Source: an uncultured Prevotellaceae bacterium
GTDB lineage: Bacteria > Bacteroidota > Bacteroidia > Bacteroidales > Bacteroidaceae
Direction of reading: 5' to 3'
NCBI GenBank assembly: GCA_902477365.1
Contig: CABSGW010000067.1
Location: 1 to 11,016, forward strand
DNA length: 11,016 nt
The notes beneath the pieces were generated by a model. The model was not told the origin of the DNA. It did no database searches and saw only the letters and a list, made by a program, of their open reading frames with translations. Positions 7,338 to 11,016 of the stretch are shown here, in pieces. A program made the position numbers and the translations under genes. The stretch's first letter is position 1. Each line of letters begins with the position of its first letter.

Positions 7338-7412
7338 GGTGACTATAGTTCAGTCGGTTAGAGCGTCAGATTGTGGTTCTGAATGTCGTGGGTTCGAATC
7401 CCACTAGTCACC
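7338..7412 (+). tRNA. tRNA-His (GUG anticodon)
   Basis: A full cloverleaf can be drawn. The acceptor stem pairs GTGACTA (7339-7345) with TAGTCAC (7405-7411). The extra G-1 at 7338 opposite C73 at 7412 is the hallmark of tRNA-His. The anticodon stem TCAGA/TCTGA (7366-7370, 7378-7382) encloses loop TTGTGGT with GTG at 7373-7375, and the T arm contains GGTTCGAATCC. CCA is not encoded, which is common in Bacteroidota. It is separated from the sigma operon by its own promoter. An integrase gene begins 165 nt downstream, so the 3' half is the likely prophage attachment site. Confidence 0.96.
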
Positions 7413-7415
7413 CAT

Positions 7416-7453
7416 AAAAAAGAGGAATTTCAGTAATGATTTTCCTCTTTTTT
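7416..7453 (+). terminator. Terminator after tRNA-His
   Basis: AAAAAAGAGGAA (7416-7427) and TTCCTCTTTTTT (7442-7453) form a perfect 12-bp stem with a 14-nt loop. The stem ends in six T. It begins 3 nt after the tRNA. Its symmetry (A tract before, T tract after) allows termination from both sides, insulating the integrase gene from tRNA transcription. Confidence 0.88.
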
Positions 7454-7509
7454 GCTATGTATAAGGGATTTATGAGTGTAGTACCCGAAAATATGCCAAA
7501 AGAACCACT

Positions 7510-7539
7510 TTACAAGTAATGTTTTAGGCTTACAAGTAA
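7510..7539 (+). repeat. Direct repeat pair TTACAAGTAA upstream of integrase
   Basis: The 10-mer TTACAAGTAA occurs at 7510-7519 and again at 7530-7539, a period of 20 nt (two helical turns). The position between the tRNA attachment region and the integrase start suits arm-type integrase or excisionase binding sites; this role is inferred. Confidence 0.5.
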
Positions 7540-7546
7540 ATATGAT

Positions 7547-7567
7547 TTGTTTACCCATTGTTTACCC
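7547..7567 (+). repeat. Tandem repeat TTGTTTACCC before the integrase start
   Basis: TTGTTTACCC occurs at 7547-7556 and 7558-7567, a period of 11 nt (one helical turn), ending 9 nt before the integrase ATG. It may be an operator over the int leader or another arm-type site. Confidence 0.5.
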
Positions 7568-7576
7568 CGAAAATTT

Positions 7577-8791
7577 ATGGCTACATTTAAAACAGTAATC
7601 AAGAAAGACAAGCAACGTTCAGATAAAACTTGGAACGTTGTAATTCGCTTTACCTATGAGAGAAAAGTGAGGTATATATCTACAACTATGTATGTGTCAA
7701 AGAAAGATATTACCGCCAGTTTTAAAATAAAGAATCAGCTTGTTCTCGACAAATGCGATGAATTGATAAAAATATACAGGAATAAGGTAAATGAACTCAA
7801 CCTCGAACTAAACTCAATGGATATAGATACCATCGTTGAGTATATCAAGAAGAAGGATGATAAGAACGGTATAAACTTTGTTTCCTTTGCGAAAAACTGG
7901 TGTTATGCACACACTGAAATTAAAGGAATCAAGAACTACCAAACTGCATTGAATTCATTCTGCTCATTTTTTGGTCGTGAAACAATCATGTGCAGTGAGA
8001 TAACCGTACAAAAGATGAAAGAGTATGAAGAATACCTTTCCGATAAAAAACGGGCGCAATCACTTTATACTAACTCCATACTTCGCCTGTTTATGGAAGC
8101 AAGGGAGTACTATAACGATGAAGATAATGAAATAATAAGAATTAAGCAGAGCCTATCCAAGTTCAAGCCTAAACAACAGAATGTAGCAGAAAAGCGAGCT
8201 TTATCCGTGGATGAGATAAGAAAGATATTCGCCCTTCCATACGACAACAAAGATTTTAGAGGACATAACAGCAGACATGATTTAGCTTTAGACTGTTTTC
8301 GATTGTCGTTCTGCCTCATGGGAATGAACTCGGCTGATTTATACAATTCAACTGAATTTGACGGAGAACATGTCACATACTATCGCACCAAAACCAAAGC
8401 CCGGAGGAATGACAATGCAAAGATGGTTGTCCGCGTGCATCCGATAATTCAGTCACTTGTCGACAAGTACAGAGGAAAAGAACGCGTGTTCAATTTCTAC
8501 GAGCGATTTTCTTCTATGGGTGACCTTAATAGGGCTATCAATATAGGGTTGAAAGAAGTGGGAAATGAAATTGGAATTGAAAATCTGCAATACTATGCGG
8601 CAAGGCACTCTATGGCTACGATAGCCATCAATAAGGCTGGAATAAATAAATATATTGTGAATGAGATGCTTTGTCATACGGATCAGTCCATGAGGATGAC
8701 GGATATTTATATACAAAAAGATTTTGCACCTATTAATGATGCGAATTTCAGATTGATAGAGCATGTATTCGGTAATCAAACCGAAAACTAA
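7577..8791 (+). CDS. Phage tyrosine recombinase (integrase)
   Basis: Catalyses site-specific integration and excision of the prophage. The 404-residue protein has an N-terminal arm-binding segment (about 1-80, MATFKTVIKK and a basic beta-rich stretch), a SAM-like core-binding domain (about 98-190) and a C-terminal catalytic domain (about 205-390). Visible catalytic residues are a beta-hairpin Lys (K272 or K274 in RTKTKARR), Arg II R343 in YAARHS, H367 in LCHTDQ and the nucleophile Y378 in MTDIYIQ. The canonical Arg I position reads L-M-G-M-N251, so that Arg is replaced by Asn. Similar loss is known in the Bacteroides CTnDOT integrase. I chose the ATG at 7577 over an in-frame TTG at 7547 because the latter lies within the tandem repeat. 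It sits beside tRNA-His, reads away from it, and is more A/T-rich than its neighbours. Confidence 0.93.
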   Translation: MATFKTVIKKDKQRSDKTWNVVIRFTYERKVRYISTTMYVSKKDITASFKIKNQLVLDKCDELIKIYRNKVNELNLELNSMDIDTIVEYIKKKDDKNGINFVSFAKNWCYAHTEIKGIKNYQTALNSFCSFFGRETIMCSEITVQKMKEYEEYLSDKKRAQSLYTNSILRLFMEAREYYNDEDNEIIRIKQSLSKFKPKQQNVAEKRALSVDEIRKIFALPYDNKDFRGHNSRHDLALDCFRLSFCLMGMNSADLYNSTEFDGEHVTYYRTKTKARRNDNAKMVVRVHPIIQSLVDKYRGKERVFNFYERFSSMGDLNRAINIGLKEVGNEIGIENLQYYAARHSMATIAINKAGINKYIVNEMLCHTDQSMRMTDIYIQKDFAPINDANFRLIEHVFGNQTEN

Positions 8792-8847
8792 TATAAATCA
8801 GACATTCAATTTATTCTTTAAATAGACATAAATAGCCAACCTTTTCG

Positions 8848-8855
8848 TATATTTG
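8848..8855 (+). promoter_or_regulatory. Orphan -7 promoter box downstream of integrase
   Basis: TATATTTG is an exact TAnnTTTG match on the plus strand, 57 nt past the integrase stop, with no gene after it in that direction. The -33 TTTG is absent, so strength is doubtful. The next structure downstream is a terminator-like hairpin at 8885-8930. Confidence 0.35.
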
Positions 8856-8884
8856 CACATGTAGAAGTATAGCAAAACAACAAC

Positions 8885-8930
8885 AAACAGCCACCAGTAC
8901 ACGTAAAAAGGTATTGATGGCTGTTTTATT
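8885..8930. terminator. Long hairpin, probable bidirectional terminator (copy 1)
   Basis: AAACAGCCA (8885-8893) pairs with TGGCTGTTT (8918-8926). After one mismatch, CAGTAC pairs with GTATTG (8895-8900, 8911-8916, one wobble) around a 10-nt loop. T-rich sequence follows on the plus strand (TGTTTTATT) and on the minus strand (TGTTTGTTGTTG). It lies between the convergent integrase and spanin-like genes, so it can end both transcripts. It is related in sequence to the hairpin at 8997-9031. Confidence 0.65.
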
Positions 8931-8996
8931 GATCTCATTACCCAAAAATATCATCTATAATAGACGGAAATAGATCAAAAGCGCTACAAAAGCAAA

Positions 8997-9031
8997 CCTC
9001 CACCGATACGCATAAAAACGATCAATGGAGG
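8997..9031. repeat. Second related hairpin (copy 2), possible terminator
   Basis: CCTCCA (8997-9002) pairs with TGGAGG (9026-9031), with a short inner GAT/ATC pairing (9005-9007, 9021-9023) and an A-rich loop. Read on the minus strand it aligns with the hairpin at 8885-8930: CCAT, then TTTTTA-Y-G-Y-GTA, then GGTGG and GTTTG line up at matching places. The stem arms differ but keep pairing. It lies 38 nt past the spanin-like stop and is followed on the minus strand by TTTGCTTTTG. Confidence 0.5.
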
Positions 9032-9068
9032 CTTGATACCTAAATTCAGGAATCCCGTATCGTAAGTT

Positions 9069-9446
9069 TTATTTTCTTATTCGATATAGAACAAGACAAA
9101 TAACCAATAGTCCTAGTATCGCATATCCCCCAAACTCGACTTTCAAACGTTGCCATAAAGTCAAGTTCTTTTCTACTTCAACGGGAACGGCTATACGGAT
9201 CGTATCACTTCGGTTGATATATGTGGTGTCGTGTACACGCCGCTCCGTGTATCGGTTGTGCCAACGATCCACAAACAAGGTATCACCTTTCATCAACACA
9301 AAAACACTGTCATGCAGATAGATGCTATCCCTAGATTCGCGCACACGGTCTACATATTCAGTCCGCACACTCTCCACAGGTATATCACGTGTTGTTGAAC
9401 AAGCGGTAAGCAGAACCAAGCAGACTATAATAAAACAGGCTTTCAT
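9069..9446 (-). CDS. Putative unimolecular spanin (lipoprotein with C-terminal TM)
   Basis: Probably fuses inner and outer membranes in the last step of host lysis. The 125-residue protein begins with a lipoprotein signal (MKACFIIVCLVLLTAC, lipobox L13-T-A-C16). It has a roughly 80-residue periplasmic stretch rich in alternating hydrophobic/charged beta-like segments (DSIYLHDSVFVL, DTLFVDRWHNRY, DTTYINRSDTIRI). It ends in one TM helix (about 106-121) followed by RIRK, so the C-terminus is cytosolic. Lipid anchor in the outer membrane plus TM in the inner membrane is the layout of the phage T1 u-spanin. The serine/threonine after C16 gives no surface-export signal. Its ATG overlaps the endolysin stop by 4 nt (ATGA), placing it last in a holin-endolysin-spanin cassette. 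Function rests on architecture and position, not on a recognised family. Confidence 0.7.
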   Translation of the reverse strand: MKACFIIVCLVLLTACSTTRDIPVESVRTEYVDRVRESRDSIYLHDSVFVLMKGDTLFVDRWHNRYTERRVHDTTYINRSDTIRIAVPVEVEKNLTLWQRLKVEFGGYAILGLLVICLVLYRIRK

Positions 9447-9871
9447 TGGGCGAAGAATCTATTAGCCTCCCATTCGCGGCGGCGTACCAATCCGGGCAAC
9501 CGCTTGCCACCGGCATTCACCCACCGCATAAACTCTTTCCGTATCTCCGCCTCACTGGCTCCCAGCCTTATTTTGGTAAGCAATGTGGATCGCCTGAGTG
9601 CGTCCAGCCCCAAGTTGTAGGCAAAATCGACCAACGCATCGAACTGGCATTGCGTCAGCGGCACACCCAACTGCTCCACTCCGGACTCATACACCCTCAG
9701 ATCGCCACGCAACAGGCTCTCGGCCTGTGCGGATGTGATAACCTGCCCTTCTTTCACTCCCTTGGTGTGGCCGTAACCTATTGTCCACACACCTGCCGGA
9801 CACTTGTAGGCTCTCAGTCGGCAACCCTCAAAGCCTTTTAAGGCTTCAATCAAAATTTCACTTGCTCTCAT
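9443..9871 (-). CDS. Phage endolysin, GH24 lysozyme (T4/P22 type)
   Basis: Muramidase that cleaves the MurNAc-GlcNAc bond of peptidoglycan during phage release. The 142-residue protein shows the GH24 active-site pattern E-x8-(D/C)-x5-T as E15, C24 and T30 (GFEGCRLRAYKCPAGVWT), followed by IGYGHTKGV. It also has the helix motif FDALVDFAYNLG (77-88) and the C-terminal LPGLVRRREWEANRF. No signal peptide or SAR helix is present, so it must leave the cytosol through a holin, supplied by the gene upstream. It overlaps the spanin-like gene by 4 nt but is separated from the holin gene by about 110 nt that contain an opposing promoter and two hairpins. Identification is firm. Confidence 0.93.
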   Translation of the reverse strand: MRASEILIEALKGFEGCRLRAYKCPAGVWTIGYGHTKGVKEGQVITSAQAESLLRGDLRVYESGVEQLGVPLTQCQFDALVDFAYNLGLDALRRSTLLTKIRLGASEAEIRKEFMRWVNAGGKRLPGLVRRREWEANRFFAQ

Positions 9872-9892
9872 ACTGTTTTTTATTTATCTTTG
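9861..9892 (+). promoter_or_regulatory. Plus-strand promoter opposing the lysis cassette
   Basis: CTTG (9861-9864, 3 of 4 match to TTTG), a 20-nt spacer and TATCTTTG (9885-9892, exact TAnnTTTG) form a good Bacteroidetes-type promoter reading against the endolysin gene. Its -33 element lies inside the first endolysin codons. Transcription would begin near 9898, where no plus-strand gene exists. Confidence 0.55.
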
Positions 9893-9897
9893 TAATC

Positions 9898-9964
9898 TCT
9901 TTACAGGCCACGGCCTGTGTTTTTCATGGTATTAAGCGCCGCCCGTGAGGGTCGCGCTTTTTTT
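9898..9964 (+). ncRNA. Candidate small antisense RNA in the holin-endolysin gap
   Basis: A roughly 67-nt transcript is predicted between the promoter at 9861-9892 and the terminator at 9934-9964. It would contain a perfect inverted repeat ACAGGCC-AC-GGCCTGT (9903-9918), a linker, and the GC-rich terminator stem. It is fully complementary to the lysis mRNA between holin and endolysin, ending about 27 nt from the endolysin start codon. It matches no RNA family I can recognise. Evidence is promoter plus terminator geometry only. Confidence 0.4.
9934..9964 (+). terminator. Intrinsic terminator of the candidate antisense RNA
   Basis: AAGCGC (9934-9939) pairs with GCGCTT (9954-9959). An inner CCC/GGG pairing closes a GTGA tetraloop, and seven T follow (9958-9964). 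The T tract is on the plus strand, so it terminates plus-strand RNA. On the minus strand the hairpin is preceded by A7 and is not followed by U, so it does not end the holin transcript. Confidence 0.7.
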
Positions 9965-9982
9965 ATTAATTTGTTACTAATC

Positions 9983-10495
9983 TTACCGTTTGTCCTCTTC
10001 TCTCTTTTCACTTGTCTGCTCCAAAACGTTTAAAGCCTCCCCTACTCCCGAAAACCGCTTCTGCAAATAGGATACGAGCAGTTTTTTAACGGAAATCCGG
10101 CGTTTGATACCGTGTACATCACAAAAATGCTCCACGATACTGTCTGACTCAAACAGGATGGCAAGCAACAAGCCGCACGCTGCACTGACATGTGGATTAC
10201 AAACGTTTAAAGGCGTCAGGATAGCCATGCCCATGACAAAGCCGAATGCCAAGTAGGCGTTGTATTCGATAAATTTACATACGGTTCTTCTTCCGGCTCT
10301 CGAAAAATGGAATGCTTCACGCCGGATAGCGACACTGGCTGCAACGCCATAGACAAAATCAATTAAGATTAAAAGTATTACGGCCAGTTCCATCCATCGT
10401 AATTCGAACAGTGTTTGCTTCATTTCTTGTACAAACAACATCGTCATACCCACAGTTGCATATTGTGTAGTTGCATTCAGTAAAATATTTTTCAT
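9983..10495 (-). CDS. Phage holin family protein (Phage_holin_4-like)
   Basis: Predicted to oligomerise and open lesions in the inner membrane so that the endolysin can reach the wall. The 170-residue protein has three probable TM helices (about 35-57, 77-98 and 100-116). Between the first two it has a basic cytosolic loop, IRREAFHFSRAGRRTVCKF, and its C-terminal tail is long and charged (KRRISVKK to SEKREEDKR). The LILIDFVYG...SRAGRR layout resembles the toxin-secretion/phage-lysis holin family (TcdE/Cph1 type). I chose the ATG at 10495, preceded by GGGAGAT, over the in-frame TTG at 10504. It is followed after about 110 nt by the GH24 endolysin and preceded by the tail appendage gene, which supports the lysis role. 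The C-terminal tail is longer than in small holins. Confidence 0.8.
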   Translation of the reverse strand: MKNILLNATTQYATVGMTMLFVQEMKQTLFELRWMELAVILLILIDFVYGVAASVAIRREAFHFSRAGRRTVCKFIEYNAYLAFGFVMGMAILTPLNVCNPHVSAACGLLLAILFESDSIVEHFCDVHGIKRRISVKKLLVSYLQKRFSGVGEALNVLEQTSEKREEDKR

Positions 10496-10539
10496 ATCTC
10501 CCAATTTATTGTTTTAATTATATTCCTTTTTGATTTATA

Positions 10540-11016
10540 TTATCGGTATAGTATTTCCACCACTTCCGGATCTATACGCTTCAAGACTATCCATCGATCT
10601 CCTTCTGTTGCTTTTCCAGAATTTCCAACAGTACATTTACCTCCAACTGTACAAGATCCGTCATCCCTTACCCTCAGACGGCCAAGAAGACCTATTGTCC
10701 CCCACTCCTTACGCATACTTCTAGGGATGTATTCTTCGTCAGCTCTGTATTGCGGATTTACAACACGGCTTCCATCCTCATTTTTCAGGTATCTTCCAAG
10801 CGAATCAGTCAACCATCTGCGATGCCAGTCCATGGGGTCACCTCCTATCATGCAGGCCGTTGCGCTAACGACGCCCAGTACTTCGTCACCGCTTTCGGCA
10901 ACCTTTATGAGGTCTCCAGCGGTAAGGGTAACAAAAAGCCCGGTGCGGTCTTCGTTACCTCCTCCGTCCGCCCACTGGAAGAGTTCAGCGTAGTCGGCAC
11001 CTCCTCCAGTTACCGT
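10540..11016 (-). CDS. Tail appendage protein, C-terminal peptidase-G2 autocleavage domain (partial)
   Basis: Only the last 158 codons are in the window; the frame is open through the right edge, so the start lies outside. The visible part reads as the C-terminal autoproteolytic (intramolecular chaperone) domain of phage tail spikes or fibres (peptidase G2 family). Near its start is GADYAELFQW (11001-10972), then RTGLFVTLTAGDLIKVAESG, GDEVLGVVSATACMIGGD and MDWHRRWL. Further on are YIPRSMRKEWGTIGLLGRL and RVRDDGSC, which are typical family segments. Such domains help the fibre trimer fold and then cut themselves off. The residue doing the cleavage cannot be named from this alone. A Met at 10851 is internal to the domain and should not be taken as a start. 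The holin gene follows about 45 nt downstream in the same direction. Confidence 0.85.
   Translation of the reverse strand, partial: TVTGGGADYAELFQWADGGGNEDRTGLFVTLTAGDLIKVAESGDEVLGVVSATACMIGGDPMDWHRRWLTDSLGRYLKNEDGSRVVNPQYRADEEYIPRSMRKEWGTIGLLGRLRVRDDGSCTVGGKCTVGNSGKATEGDRWIVLKRIDPEVVEILYR

Larger units (their letters stand above)
7413..11016. mobile_element. Left end of a tRNA-His-inserted prophage (continues past window)
   Basis: Directly downstream of tRNA-His, the content changes from host housekeeping genes to an A/T-rich tyrosine integrase. A convergent late phage cassette follows (tail appendage end, holin, endolysin, spanin-like protein), with a visibly more GC-rich coding style. Integrase next to a tRNA 3' end is the usual arrangement for an attL junction, so the boundary is placed at the tRNA end by inference; the exact core cannot be fixed without the other end. 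Nothing here is obviously broken, so the element may be intact, but head, packaging, replication and repressor genes lie outside the window. Confidence 0.8.

Noticed and set aside
7541..7549. TATGATTTG as the integrase -7 box
   Set aside because: It has three bases rather than two between TA and TTTG and no TTTG at the -33 distance, so I do not call it a promoter.
8885..9031. The pair of related hairpins as a CRISPR array
   Set aside because: Only two diverged copies, about 110 nt apart, with imperfect identity and no cas genes nearby.
9446..9841. A 131-codon plus-strand frame opposite the endolysin gene
   Set aside because: The endolysin frame carries the GH24 active-site pattern; the opposing frame has no motif and is a shadow.
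9901..9927. An eight-codon minus-strand micro-ORF (MKNTGRGL) between holin and endolysin, possible attenuator leader peptide
   Set aside because: It contains no run of regulatory codons, the hairpin inside it can be explained by the plus-strand RNA candidate, and no terminator with a U tract follows on the minus strand.
10540..11016. Diversity-generating retroelement at the tail fibre end
   Set aside because: No reverse transcriptase gene and no template/variable repeat pair is visible; the visible part is the conserved autoprocessing domain, not a variable C-type lectin fold.

Overview
This window looks like a chromosome segment from a Bacteroidales gut bacterium (Bacteroides, Phocaeicola or Parabacteroides type) that carries the left end of a prophage inserted next to tRNA-His. 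The assignment rests on several things: the ffh and folD protein sequences; the ECF-sigma/membrane-protein gene pair typical of Bacteroidota; lipoprotein-rich short operons; A/T-rich start regions; and several promoters of the Bacteroidetes sigma-ABfr type (TTTG, about 20 nt, then TAnnTTTG). The clearest promoter is the one in front of the tRNA. No taxon below this level can be named from the sequence alone.

Layout, host part (1-7412). Positions 1-243 are non-coding leader. ffh (244-1566, SRP GTPase) ends in a hairpin terminator. folD (1741-2607) is followed by a very strong 17-bp bidirectional terminator that it shares with a convergent secreted S9-family (DPP IV-like) peptidase (4755-2671, minus strand). 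Divergent from the peptidase is a four-gene operon (4848-7221). It encodes an ECF sigma factor, an overlapping single-TM putative anti-sigma protein, a small exported protein, and a lipoprotein with an eight-rung DUF2807-type beta-solenoid. This looks like an envelope-linked sigma regulon with its own sensor and effector proteins. tRNA-His(GUG) follows, with a consensus promoter.

Layout, prophage part (about 7413-11016, continuing past the right edge). A tyrosine integrase (7577-8791, plus strand) reads away from the tRNA. Convergent to it is the end of a late operon on the minus strand. In transcription order it contains the C-terminus of a tail appendage protein with a peptidase-G2 autoprocessing domain (partial), a holin-like protein, a GH24 endolysin, and a small protein with an N-terminal lipobox and a C-terminal TM helix that has the architecture of a unimolecular spanin. 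Together these would breach the inner membrane, the wall and the outer membrane.

The most unusual signals are non-coding. A good plus-strand promoter (cTTG-N20-TATCTTTG) over the endolysin start, followed about 70 nt later by a GC-rich hairpin and T7 tract, predicts a short RNA antisense to the holin-endolysin intergenic leader. A second -7 box plus terminator hairpin lies between the integrase and the spanin, where two sequence-related long hairpins also sit. A hairpin covers the Shine-Dalgarno-like sequence of the sigma gene. Paired direct repeats lie just upstream of the integrase.
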